64,000 nucleotides of DNA from Rotaria sp. Silwood1. Its lineage: Eukaryota; Rotifera; Eurotatoria; Philodinida; Philodinidae. The position numbers and the translations under genes are program-made. Under the pieces are notes generated by a model. The model saw only the letters and a program-made list of their open reading frames with translations, was not told where the DNA came from and searched no databases. Positions 1 through 11,835 of the stretch are shown in pieces; the stretch's first letter is position 1; each line of letters begins with the position of its first letter. The stretch spans positions 565,467-629,466 of the forward strand of contig CAJNOP010000103.1 in assembly GCA_905250075.1 (NCBI GenBank), read 5' to 3'.

Positions 1-2006
1 TTCTTTCATAGATATTTTACATTCTTTATTTTGTTGAGAGCCTCCAAAAATGCATGAGTGATTCTTGTTTCTACTAACATTTGTTTTTTTTCTAATTGCA
101 TTAGGATGCATGATAGTTTATATGCAATAACATAGTATGATTTTCAAAAAAAATGTTAATATCACGATGAATAAACAGTACATCACTCAAGAAAATTGCA
201 GAGTTGATTCAGTTTATTTCACAACTTGGACAAATGTCATGACAAACAAATATTGATCTATCCATTTGTTTCGATTGAAAGATATGCTGTGAAAAGGGGT
301 TAGTTGTCTAGGTTTGGATATACGACGCTAGAAAAGCATAATTCGAGTGAATTTTATTTTTCATCACAATAAATGCCCAAAAAATGAGTTTTGTGTAAAG
401 CATTAAAATGATTGCTTATTTTAAGCCTTGTTATTTAATTCAAAACAATCATTTTAATGCCATATATAAAATTCATATTTTATGATTGTTTTCACTATTA
501 GTTTTATTAATTATCGAGCCAATTTAATAGTATTCTAGTATTGCACTTTTTACTTAGATTTTTATTTTATCTTCTTTTCTTTCATCTAATTGAGGAGGTG
601 GGTGTGGCTGCTGGTGGATGTTGACATACGCCTGAATTGAACAGACGATCTTCACCTACTGATATAAATCGGTGCAATTTTCGAAGTTTTCTTTTGTTCT
701 ACATGGTTTTGTCTTTAGTTTTAAAAAAGTAAAAAATGCTGTGAAAGTTTATATAAATTGACTTATTTCAAGAAGCTCAAATGAAAACACTTCTCTTTAA
801 ATATTATAGTTTTTATTCTACAACTAGAAAGATGATTGATCGTTGAGAAGCGTTGTATATCAGGATCGAACGTTTCTTTTAGAAACAATGAATAGCTCGT
901 ATTCGAGAATCAATAATTAAATGTTAAGAATTTATGGAACAATGACAACTATCAAAACTTGTTGAACTAGCAATTTAATGTATAAGATTCAAATACTTTC
1001 ATTGTAAATTATATATCATTTCTATAGACGTTTTAATATTGGAGGAAAATAAATCATTCAGGCAGTATCCGATATATTTATTCGAAAAACAGCAGATTTT
1101 ATCAATTTTGTTTGTGAATCAAAGGAGTATCCAAATGAAATTGTCACTATTCATTAAATTACATGCTTGTTGATCAATGATCATATCAAATGTAAGTAAC
1201 CCGTTCCCATGATAGATACTTAACAACCCAGATCGCCATTACAGACTTGAGCAATCGAGAACAACAGACATAACATTTTCTAGTGTTTTTTTTAGACAAA
1301 ATTAATCAAGTTATAATTTTGAAAAATCATCAACATCATTATCCATGAGTTGATTAATATTTCAACGTTTTATTGATTAAATTTCGTGGAAATCACTTAA
1401 TAATTATGTCTATAGAGCGATACATATTCTGAATTTTTTATTGTTCATGTAACAATTTAACACAATTATTCATGAACTGAATTTCAAAATAGATTTATTG
1501 CTTTTAGTATAGTTTCTGTGCAGATGTTAAGTAAAACGTACTAGACAGATAAAAACCAAATAAATGAAGGACATTATAATAAATCTTATCTATTTCATAG
1601 GTAGAGATACATATAAATAAAGATAGGTTAGACAAAGAACACGTAGATAAATAAGATGATATAGATGTATCAAAAACAAACTTGTAGTTACGAGACAACA
1701 AAAAATTTAATGATCAGTTATGTAAGTAGTTAGTCAATAACATTTTTTCTCTGATGAGTAAGTCTTCAAATAGAAAGAAATTTTAACTTTTTCTCTACAT
1801 TATTATAATGTTAAGTTGATTGATAAATTAAAAATCTATAATAATTTATTCAACAAAGTATAAATATAAGAATATCATTTAAAATGAAAATTTATTTGTC
1901 TATTAAATACATTCACATAAAATATCATGTTTTGAATTCATTCATTTTTTACTTAGATGTGAAACAAATGAAATCTTTTTCTTATATATTGTATAGTATA
2001 TATTAG
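1..2006. other. AT-rich intergenic or upstream intronic DNA
   Basis: No convincing complete gene is visible. A short open stretch near 1073-1141, after a CAG acceptor-like site, reads like coding sequence for about 23 residues and could be an upstream exon of the membrane protein gene that follows. No downstream donor in phase was found, so it is not called. A G/T-rich tract lies near 594-612. The rest is low-complexity AT-rich sequence. Confidence 0.5.
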
Positions 2007-3964
2007 TTATATATTCAAATACCATTTCTATTCATTATCGTGATTCATTAGAATGGGATAAAAATGCAGCAACAATACAAGATCATATTAAGATTGATAG
2101 TATGATATAATGATTATTACTAACTTATTGAGCTATTTAAGAATATTAATGGGTATAAGTTCAGTAAAAAAAAAAAAACTTTTTGAAAAACAACGAGTCA
2201 ACTATATTGTTGAATATAACTTTTCTAAGAAAGATTCATTTTTATTTTTATTTTTTTTATTGAGACTCGCCACCCAATTCATCAATACAAACATTATTAG
2301 TGACCGTTGAATCACAGAATTCAACCGATACAGATAATTCAACATCATGGCGTTCAACAACTTCAATAAGTATCTTTTGTTTATTTTATATAGTATAAGA
2401 AATTGATAGATACTTGTTATTGTTTTTAAATGTAACAGTTGAAAAATCGTTAGAGAAACATGTAGATCTGAGACTTACCGATGAGGAATTCAAATCCATT
2501 TATAGTATATAGAAATTGTCAAAGTCTGTGTTTTCTTTTTGTAGTTCGGAGAAACCTATTTCATGTGACTTCAGCACTTTTAGACATAATCTGACACACT
2601 ACTGTTGTACTTTATTCTAGCATCATCAACACCAAGTGCTGCTTCAAGTTTTTTTACAGAACATCTACCAATGCTAATAGCAATAGTAGGTAGTACAGTT
2701 GTTTTCGTTATAATATTGATTGTTATTTGCTACTGGTGTCCACGACGAGAACGAAAGAAATCTCGTGGTTTAAAAGGTAAGTATTTCATTTGAACAAATG
2801 CTAATTTAGATATCATGTAATTTTATTTGCAACATACATTTTAATAGAACCTTTTAAGTTAGATTTTTGTAGTTATATGAAAGAAAGAATTGACAGTTTA
2901 AGAAACAATCATAGCATTTAATTATAAAATAACTAGTCATTGTCTTAGAGTAAATCGTTTCTGATAATTCTTATCTTATTGTTTATCAAGAAAAACGATC
3001 ACATTCTGAAATATCCTACAAAGACGAAATAGAACTAAAGCCAACAATTCCGTAGGCATCTTCAAATAATAGACCATTACGACGAAAAGTTAATTACAAA
3101 TGTAGTCAAATGAAACTAGCAAAAGAATTTGTTGCATCTCTTCGTTGGGTTAATAAGCGATTTGATCCTTTTTTCGATGCATGCTATTGTAAGAATTGTT
3201 ATCCTTCGGAATTGCCAAGTGTAATAGAAGCGGGTAATGCTGAATACGTTATTCCTCGTGGATGGGTACGTATAGGTCTTCATGTTGATCCAGTTACTGA
3301 AGAACATTATGCTATTTGGGATAAATGGATTGTAACTTTTCATGGAACGACTATCGTAGCTGCACATTCTATTCTTACGAATCGTCAATTTTGCTTACCC
3401 GGAGATACACTCATTGATGGAACTGTATTGGGTATTCGTCCAGGACATATTCCAAATAAAAAACATATTTATACATCACCGACGATCGCATATTCAAGTT
3501 TACCAGTTTACAGTCCAAAAACTCAATTTCATTCATTAAGAACTAAACGTACTTATGAAGTTCAAATTGTTTTACAATGTCGACAAAAACCAAGGTCGTT
3601 TACAATACAAGGTGAAACTGTTGGAGCTAAGACAAAACGTATTTGTCAATTTGCATCTAATGAAAAAGTTGAATATTTTACTGAAATAAGAGCATCACTT
3701 GTTGCCTATGGATTACTTGTACGATTTCATAAAGTTTCAGATGATTATGATTCTTAAATAATATTTTGCTTTTTTATTCTTTTGAAATTTATAAAATAAG
3801 TGATTGAGATAAATCTTATAAAATGTATTTATTTTCCTTTTCATGTTAACAAAAATTAATTTTAAACTGCTTATGTTTTTTTTACAGATAAAAAAATACC
3901 CATACCGAAACAAAAGAATAAAACTACTGAGACTTCAAAGCGAAGAATAGCAATCTCTCAATAG
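2007..3964 (+). CDS. single-pass membrane protein gene, 5' partial, alternative last exons
   Basis: Three exons join in consistent phase 1: 2007-2099, 2265-2369 and 2621-2776. The second is Ser/Thr-rich, as in an extracellular stalk (key residues SPPNSS and STDTDNSTS). The third encodes a strong hydrophobic segment (MLIAIVGSTVVFVIILIVIC) followed by a basic stop-transfer stretch (PRRERKK). Donor GTAAGT at 2777 has two in-phase partners. Acceptor 2990 gives about 21 more residues and then a TAG at 3053-3055. Acceptor 3887 gives a Lys-rich tail ending at TAG 3962-3964. The product is probably a type I cell-surface protein with a short basic cytoplasmic tail. Its ectodomain exons lie upstream and are not identified, so its family is unknown. 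The NEURL4-like reading frame at 3110-3757 lies inside the longer version of the last intron. Confidence 0.5.
3110..3757 (+). CDS. NEURL4/PARP-like ADP-ribosyltransferase-fold domain protein
   Basis: This 215-residue frame resembles the C-terminal domain of neuralized-like protein 4, which from recalled literature has been predicted to adopt an ADP-ribosyltransferase fold. PARP-type landmarks are visible: F-H-G-T with His78, a Y-T-S-P-T-I-A-Y-S-S block at 121-130, and Glu188/Glu192 near the end. A CYCKNC cluster at 25-30 could bind metal. The frame is open upstream of Met1 to codon 3056. It is then separated by a single TAG (3053-3055) from an in-phase continuation of the transmembrane exon, so the domain may once have been the cytoplasmic part of the membrane protein. 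Alternatively it is an independent intronless gene starting at 3110. Catalytic activity is not established, since NEURL4 relatives may be inactive. Confidence 0.6.
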   Translation: MKLAKEFVASLRWVNKRFDPFFDACYCKNCYPSELPSVIEAGNAEYVIPRGWVRIGLHVDPVTEEHYAIWDKWIVTFHGTTIVAAHSILTNRQFCLPGDTLIDGTVLGIRPGHIPNKKHIYTSPTIAYSSLPVYSPKTQFHSLRTKRTYEVQIVLQCRQKPRSFTIQGETVGAKTKRICQFASNEKVEYFTEIRASLVAYGLLVRFHKVSDDYDS

Positions 3965-5148
3965 TTATAAAAAAAACACGGTATTCTATGATGAAATAAT
4001 ATTAATTATTAAGGAAAAAAAACAAAATGTTTCGCTATTTACATGAACAAAAATAGAAAAATATTCACTATCATTTAATAATTATTATAAAAATAAAGAA
4101 AGAATATTCAGCTATCTTACGGTATTTCATGTGACTCTGTAGTAGATCCAATAAGCTCTTCATAGATACTGACTAATTCAGAAAAGCAAGTATATGTCGC
4201 AACGTAATCAGCATACTATCAGAGAGATCATCCGTGACAGACAATGGTTATTTCATGACTGGTAATACCCAGGTTTGAACATGTGACTCTGTGGCCATGT
4301 GTCGAACAGCGTAAACACTCCAGTATAGCGACGTTCTATAGACAGAAATACAATCAATTTAGATTTTATCTACTAATGTGAAGTATATAATGATGTGATA
4401 TATAAAATATTGCAATTAAACTTGACAGTAAATATATCATTCACGTGTCAGAATTATTAAAAAAACAAATAATTAAGATTACATTTGTTCAATAAGATGT
4501 ACAAAGAAAATGATTACATAGATCTTCCCTTAAATGATAAACTAAGACAAATGATTTCTGTTTTTATTTTTTTTCATGATAAATTTTCTTATTACAAACT
4601 ATATTAAATGTAGAAAACACAAAAATTTAAATGTCTATAAAAAAAAAACATATGTTACGTGTATCTATATGATGACGTACTTTGATCAAGGTTTTCTTCT
4701 TTTTTTTTTTCTTCAAAAGATATATTTATATAGTTATGAATATTCATCAATCGAAATTAATATAATTTTTCTATATATACATAAAACTTAACGCAATAGC
4801 ATTTTCTTTTTCGTAACTCTGTCGAACCTACTAACCTCTCCTACAAACGATACATGAGTTTAATTATATAGTGACTCATAGAATAATTTGTTCTATCATT
4901 TGAAGGAAAGAACAAAAATTGTCATCAAAAATATGGTTGATCTTGTACAGTGGACGAAAAAAAAAATTATTCATGTTTACTTATTATTCGATATAGACAT
5001 GACTATATAACAAATAAATAAATATTCAATGCATTGACAAAACAACAATATATATTATAAGTTTTGATTCGTTTTTTTTTCGTATAATAAACGATAATAC
5101 ATTGATAACATACAACGATTTATAAATCATCATAATATATATTATACG
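3965..5148. other. intergenic, AT-rich
   Basis: No gene is recognised. A 12-base direct repeat (CATGTGACTCTG) occurs near 4129 and 4281. Poly-A/T tracts are frequent. The last 200 bases are very AT-rich and presumably contain the promoter of the TIR gene that starts at 5149. Confidence 0.5.
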
Positions 5149-8100
5149 ATGCAATCATCATTGATAAAAGAACGAACAACTATTAATAATGGTCTTTTAA
5201 GATCAAAATCTATTTATTCAAAATCATATAAACGAGAATTAGAAGATCTATTGAATTATTCAATTCGTAATTTAAAATATACATCTAAACGTCAAACAAA
5301 TTATGTAAATAAAATGAATGAAACAATTAATATATTAAATAGTATTCCTTCATTTATATTAACTAATATTACATCACATAGATTTTATATTTCTATACGA
5401 AATATTATTCGAGATATTTTACTCGATTGGTATTCTTCTTATATATTAACTCAAGAAGAAATATATCTTTTGCGTAATTGTATTATATTTTTTTATCGTC
5501 TTATTAATTCTGTTAAAGATATAACAAAACTTACATCATGGTTACTTGATCGATCATTTATTAATACATTAGCTAAATGTATGAATGATATTGATCGATT
5601 ACTTTATTTTGATAAAGAAAATAAAATTTTTGAACAACTTTCAAATCTTTTTAATATGTTTAGTAAAGTTTATCGACGATTACCATCAAAATTACAATAT
5701 GAAAATGAATTTTATCGATTATTTGAAGCAACAATGGATTGTCTTATTTCATCAAATTATGATCGTGAATTTAGAAAATTCAAAACAAATATTCAATCAA
5801 TGACAATTAAACAAAATTTTTTTCTTATTCAATGTCCATCGTTTTTTACTATTTATCATGGTAAGAAAATTATTCTTTTAATCATTTTTCTTTTATCTTT
5901 TTTTTCTTTTGCAAGGTTCATATTCAAATGAAGTTATTGAACAATTATTAGATACTATGGTACCACGTTATGCATCTATACTTGATAAACATATTCAATC
6001 AATAAAACAATGGAAATCTTCAATGATTCATATTGTTCATCATGTTTTATTAACTATTACTCATGCTAAAGGTTATTATACACCATATGCTAATGGTCAA
6101 CCATTACAATGGCTTATCGATGATATTATTCGTATAATCAGTGAACCTTGTCTATTAAAAAAAGTCAATGAAAAAGGAACAACATCTGAAACAATATTAA
6201 TTAATTCAGCTCTTTTTACACTTACTACATTTGTTCATGAACCTGATTTACTTGCATATATAAAACAACTTAAAAAAATATCATTATTTAATTCATTAGT
6301 ATCATCATCGAATGAATCTATTGTTATTTATGCTTATATGATGCTTGCTTATATATTAGAAGAAGATGATATAAAATCATCAGAAAAAGATACTGGTCGT
6401 TTACTTTCAAATATATTTGATTTATTAAGAAAAAATATTAAATCATTATCAAAAAGAAAACAACATAATGAATTTATTGAACGTAATATTTCTTTACTTG
6501 TTGAAAGTATTCATGGTAAGAAAAAAATAAAAATCAATTTTATTTTATTTTTTTATATTATGTTTTTTTTGAAAAAAAAAAGTTCTTCTTCAACATGATC
6601 AAATAAAAAGTGAAATATTAAAACAAAATGCATTATCATTATTAATTAATAATTATCAACATTTTAATGATCGATTAAAACGTTTATTACTTGAATCTAT
6701 TGGTTCAATAACATTTGATGAAGAAGCAGCAGGAAGATTACGTGATAATATACAATTTATTAATTCAATTGAAAATATGCAAAAATCATCTGATGATGGA
6801 ATTAAAAAAGCAGCAGAAAAAATTATTTGGAATCTTTTTACAGGTAAATATAAAAAGAATTTTAAAAAAAGAAATGTTATCTAATTTAGTATATAGAATC
6901 TGAAAAAGTTGCTCAACAAAAAGAAAAAATAATTAAAAAAAGTATTGATTCAATTGATAAACCAGAAGAACAAGATAAATCTAAAGTTGAAGAATATTTA
7001 TATGATATAATGATATCTTATTGTCATGCTGATCAACAACTTGTTAATAAAATTCATAAATTTCTTATTGATAAAGGTTTTAAAATTTGGGTTGATCGTG
7101 ATAATATGTACGGACCAGGTAAATTTTTTTTGTTTTTTCATTACAAATAATCATTTTCTTTTTTTTTAATCAATTTTAGCAATGGAAGCTATGGCTAATG
7201 CTGTAGAAAATTCTGAATTTGTTATTATATGTATGTCAGATTCTTATAAACGTAGTGTTTATTGTCAAGCTGAAGCTGAATATGCATTTCGTTGTAAACG
7301 ACGTTTATTACCAATTATTGTACGACAAGGTTATCGTGCTGATGGATGGTTAGGTTTATTAATTGGTAGTCGAATTTATGTAGATTTTGGTCGATTAGAA
7401 TTTACTAAAGCATGTACATTACTTTTAAAAGAAATAACATTACAAAGAGAAAGTCAATTGAATAATAATACAATTGGTAATCATAGTCTACATGAAAATC
7501 ATTCTAATTTAATAGAATCAAAATTATCTGATAAAAATAATTCAACAACATTAAAAATAAATGAATCAATGGAAAAATCAAAGTTACCTAATAAATATTT
7601 TAAACGTGATACAAAAAAATCGACTTATTCATCAATTTCAATTAAACAATGGACAAAAAAAGATGTATTAGATTTTTTATATGATTCAAATCTTCATAAT
7701 ATGATGCCATTATGTGAATTTATGACAGGTTGTGGTTTAATTAAATTCTATCAAATGTGTCAAACATCACCAACTCGTTTATATAATCAATTAAATGAAG
7801 AATTAACTTCACAATATGATGGTTTACGTTTACCTATTGGTATTTTTACACAATTTCTTAGTGAAATGGATCAATTAACTAGATCATCATCAGTATCACC
7901 TATACAAGCTATTGAACAAGATGCAATTCGATCTCAATCTATTTCACCATCACAATCATCGAAATCACCATCATCTCCAATTATTAGTAAAAGAAATTCA
8001 AATACTTCTACTAATTCTACTTCATTATTAAAATCACCGATTAAATCGGTAGTCCAATATAATTCTATATCACCTTCACAAGATATTACATCACCTAATT

Positions 8101-8198
8101 TTGCAACAATTCAAACATCTTGTAATGTTCATATTACTGAACGAACTACCTATCAAACTAAATCCATTGTTAGTCCAACAATTAATCATGTTGTTTAA
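5149..8198 (+). CDS. ARM-TIR-SAM protein, SARM1-like with shuffled domain order
   Basis: Five exons (5149-5860, 5916-6515, 6583-6843, 6897-7118, 7180-8198), all split in phase 1, give 937 residues. Residues 1 to about 524 are helical and armadillo-like. A TIR domain spans about 558-690, starting YDIMISYCHAD, with the W-V-D-R-D strand/loop and a Y-C-Q-A-E motif. Its Glu (about residue 630, codon 7272-7274) matches the catalytic Glu of NAD-cleaving TIRs. A SAM-like helical domain follows at about 754-829 (QWTKKDVLDFL), then a Ser/Pro-rich tail. In SARM1 the order is ARM-SAM-SAM-TIR; here TIR precedes SAM. By family knowledge, ARM domains restrain TIR NADase activity and SAM domains oligomerise, so a cytosolic NAD+-dependent stress or immune sensor is a reasonable inference. 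An AATAAA lies near 8389. All boundaries keep frame and no lesion is visible. Confidence 0.9.
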
Positions 8199-10815
8199 TC
8201 ATCTGCTCCTTTGAAAAATATTGAATTCTATAAACTAAAACTAATTCTTAAAAACAAAAAAAAAAGGAGCAAACAAATCAAAAATAAATTGACTGACATT
8301 ATTACATATCAAAGTACATCATATAGTCATTATGGAAAAAAAAACAATATATTTCTCATGTGAACTATAGAGATGAATAAAAAATGTACAAATAAAATTT
8401 TTCTTTTTTTTTTTTTTGTTGAATTTTCAGATATTTATTAACGTTTTATTTGATGTTAATTTATACAAGATTTATAAGTTTTCATTATGATAGTGAGTAG
8501 AATATCGAAATTTGTCATTTAAGGTAAATTAATAATGACATGTTCGACATTACTTTTAGTATTTTATGAAACAAGATCTCAACAAAGTGTAGAAGTATAT
8601 AAAATAAAATATTGCACTCAATCTCGCTCTACTCTTCATGGTCAATGATAGAAAAAATCGAAAGATTAAGACAGACCGCGACACATATCATTATTATATA
8701 CGAGCTATATTCTTGTTGCATTTCTGAAGGATTAATTAAAAGAATGGTGAAGAAGTAGATGTCAAGATAGATAAAATAAAATAAGCTTTCGGTGATTAGT
8801 AACAACAACTACATCGTGCATCATATTTTTATTCTATAGAGATTGTGCTAACAGCTTTTTCTTTTATATGATTATATATACTTTGAGAGAAAATTTGTTG
8901 TAGCCAATATCTTTATATGTGTGACATTTAAATACATGTTTAACTCATCAATAGCAAGTTTAATACTTTGCAAAAATTCAAAATAAAAATTTGACTTTGT
9001 CATTTATCACATCTAAACGTCGTTTCAAAGCAAAAAATAACAAGATATTAAATGTGTGACAAAGTATCTCATCAAAATATGAAACATCCTTAATCTTTGT
9101 TAATTAATTATTACTATTAAATAGATAAAAAAAGAAATAAGAAGAGAATTTACTATTGTCAGATATTCGGTTCAGTCTTCTTTTCAAGACAAGACAGAAT
9201 CATATTATTTGCAGACAGAAGATTTTAAGATGACGATTCTCATATTTCACTTTCTTTTGTTTTCTGGCGCCTTGTATTTTGCCTCTTTCTGTTAACAAAC
9301 ATTCATTGATATACAAAACACTAAAATAAAGTGTTGCGCGGGAAAATCCGACCTAAACTTGTTTCTCACTAATAAAAAAAAAAGTAACCACGACAGTTTA
9401 CTTTATTCATAAATGATGAAATCGATATTGAAAGATTTCCAAGCAAATACTTTTGATAATTTAAAGTAATTATTCATGATCAAATACAGTGATATCCTAC
9501 TTGCGACGCAATAGAATGTAATTAGTTCTTCTGATATCGCTCTATGCTGATTGCGAATATGGAAAGATTGATACATAGCGCTAGAAATATTTTTATGACT
9601 ATACTTCTGTCAGATAACTTTGACCTGTATTTTTATTAAAGAAGCTAAAGGCTAATTCTTTAATATCATACGATAGAGTGACGAAAAGATCACGCTCCTT
9701 TTTTGCTTTTTTTAGTTCACGATAGAAAGAAGATGCCTGTAAGTCATATCCATTTTATGCTATTTTTGGCTGTTTATAATTTTTGTAATTAGTTTCTAAT
9801 TTATTAAATATATGTCCGAAAAAAGTCAAGTTTCTCACTACTTCATAAAACAACCAGAAATTTCATTAGCAGCAAAATTCAATATATATGTATAACCGTA
9901 GAGCTATTTGTCAATACAAATGAAATAATTATATTAGATACTCGCAATCCAGTGAATCAAAGGAGACTATATAGTTTGTCTTTAGTTTATAATGAATGTA
10001 ACTTTGAAATTGATTGAGACATTACTATAAATGAATTTATATCGAGAAAAATTATTTTAAAAATGAATGAACTGTTTAATGCAAAATTTCAAATTGAAAT
10101 ACTTTTCATATAGTACCCTATTTAAAAAAAGCTCGATTGTTTTCCGTAGAAAATTTTGTCTGCGTCGCTCATGATCAAATATATTACTTTTATAATAAAA
10201 CGAAAACAATGAATATATCTCGCTCTTTTATAGTTTTCATTCAACAGTACAAGCATGTTACTACTACACTTATATTTCTTTGGAAAATCAATAATAGTGA
10301 TGAAAGAAAAAACAAGCATAGCAATATGATGATCAACTTAAAATTGAAATCAGTATTTATGTAAATTCTATAAAAAGAATCGGTCCAATGTAGATTTAAC
10401 TCAAGTAATAATCATTCATTTTTGCATTTCATATCTAGGCTAGATGTTTTCTTGATTATTATTTTGTATTCTATTTAATTATATTCTAATTATTTACGTA
10501 TATGAAAACGAGAGCGAAAATGTCCTTTTTCACATTCAATGTTCATGTTTCTGTTCAGAATTTTTGATTTACTTGAGACTTCTATCTTCTGATACGATTC
10601 TAATTAAGTAGATTTCATCATTTCTGATTCAATTACGCTGATTAATATGAAAAAGATATCCTCAAAAAAAATACCGGCGGTCTTCAATGTGCTAGTTTGT
10701 AAAAGTGTGTTGCTCTATAAAAGTATATCTGTCATAATAAAATGATCCCGTCATATTTGTCATTGAGCCTTTTTCTAGTTTATTCATTGAGTTTATTCAT
10801 TCATTCACTGAAAAA
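8199..10815. other. intergenic between TIR gene and GPCR cluster
   Basis: No coding gene is supported. Short open frames around 10122-10364 occur on both strands and look random. The last 450 bases (about 10366-10815) are homologous to the region upstream of the next GPCR (about 12548-12992), so they belong to the duplicated unit and probably contain the promoter. Confidence 0.5.
10716..10723 (+). promoter_or_regulatory. TATA-box candidate for first GPCR
   Basis: TATAAAAG lies about 93 bases before the start codon of the GPCR at 10816, inside a duplicated upstream region. At the matching place the second copy reads GATAAAAA and the inverted third copy is also altered. If this is the functional TATA box, only the first paralogue keeps the consensus. 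Confidence 0.35.
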
Positions 10816-11832
10816 ATGTCATCGACATCGGATGCAAGTTTGATTAGTGCATTGAACAATGCTTCAACTCAACTAAATCGATACTTTGGAATCTTCATCT
10901 TTGTTTTTGGTGTTGCGGGTAATACTCTCAATACAGGCGTCTTGTCACGACGAACTCTTCGTTCAAATCCGTGTGCATGGCTCTTTCTTGCTTCATCAAT
11001 TGCAAATAATATTGCTATTCTTGCTGGTATCACTTCTCGGCCATTATCAACTTGGTCTGCTGATCTCACAAATACAAATCAATTTCTTTGCAAATTTCGT
11101 GCATTTCTTCTATTCAATGGTATCACTATTGGCTCCTGGCTTATCATGTTAGCAACAGTTGATCGATGGCTTTCATCAAATATCAACGCTAGTCAACGAC
11201 AAAAAAGTACATTGAAGAATGCTCAACTTGGTACAATTCTGGTTGTCATTGTTTCAAGTATTATTGAAGCACAACAACTCTATTGCTTTGAAGCTAATCT
11301 TACCAATACTCCACTCAAATGTTATACGAGATCAGTATGGTGTGGCATTGTATCAGATCTATTCTTTGCTCTGGTTTCAATCCTTGCACCATTGATATTG
11401 ATGATCATTTTTGGCTTAATGACTATTGCAAATATACATAAATCAAATTTTCGTTTGCAACCAGCAAGTAGAACGGCGGATGGCCATAGTAGTTATAGCA
11501 CAGCAACGGGCAACATTACACAGGCGCTTCAACGAAGAAAAACCGATCGTCATCTTTTGATTATGCTGTTGGTTCAAATTTCTCTCATTTTTCTATTTAC
11601 TTGTCCACTTGCTACACATAAACTCTATACAACTATAACCCGATCTGTATTTAAGTCTCCATTAGACAGAACTATTGAAAATTTTATCTTTAATTTATTT
11701 CTTTTGCTTTTTTACGTGTCTTGTGGAATTCCATTCTATATTTATACATTGACTGGAGGGAGTGTATTCCGTAAGGCTCTGCTCAGTTTCTTAGAAGCAT
11801 TAGGTCGAAAGATGATGTGTCGATGTGGCTGA
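10816..11832 (+). CDS. rhodopsin-like GPCR, cluster copy 1
   Basis: An intronless 338-residue seven-transmembrane receptor. The N-terminus is short with an N-glycosylation site (NNAS). TM1 has the Gly35-Asn36 pair, TM3 starts at Cys92 and ends D-R-W (116-118) where most class A receptors have DRY. The second extracellular loop has Cys157 and Cys169 around NLTNT. TM6 has CPLA and TM7 has GIPFYIY in place of NPxxY. The third cytoplasmic loop is Ser/Thr-rich and basic. It probably acts at the plasma membrane as a chemosensory or neuropeptide receptor; the ligand is unknown. AATAAA at 11847 closely follows the stop. It is highly similar over its whole length to the frames at 12993 and 16362. Confidence 0.9.
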   Translation: MSSTSDASLISALNNASTQLNRYFGIFIFVFGVAGNTLNTGVLSRRTLRSNPCAWLFLASSIANNIAILAGITSRPLSTWSADLTNTNQFLCKFRAFLLFNGITIGSWLIMLATVDRWLSSNINASQRQKSTLKNAQLGTILVVIVSSIIEAQQLYCFEANLTNTPLKCYTRSVWCGIVSDLFFALVSILAPLILMIIFGLMTIANIHKSNFRLQPASRTADGHSSYSTATGNITQALQRRKTDRHLLIMLLVQISLIFLFTCPLATHKLYTTITRSVFKSPLDRTIENFIFNLFLLLFYVSCGIPFYIYTLTGGSVFRKALLSFLEALGRKMMCRCG

Positions 11833-11835
11833 TTT

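Noticed and set aside
1061-1190. Coding-like segment followed by GTAAGT
   Set aside because: The open frame ends in TAA about 50 bases before the GTAAGT, so donor and frame do not agree; left as a note only.
4231-4300. tRNA-like B-box (GGTTTGAACA) region
   Set aside because: No acceptor stem, D-arm or anticodon arm could be drawn around it.
10122-10364. Overlapping 65-75 codon frames on both strands
   Set aside because: No motif and no splice context; the composition fits random AT-rich sequence.
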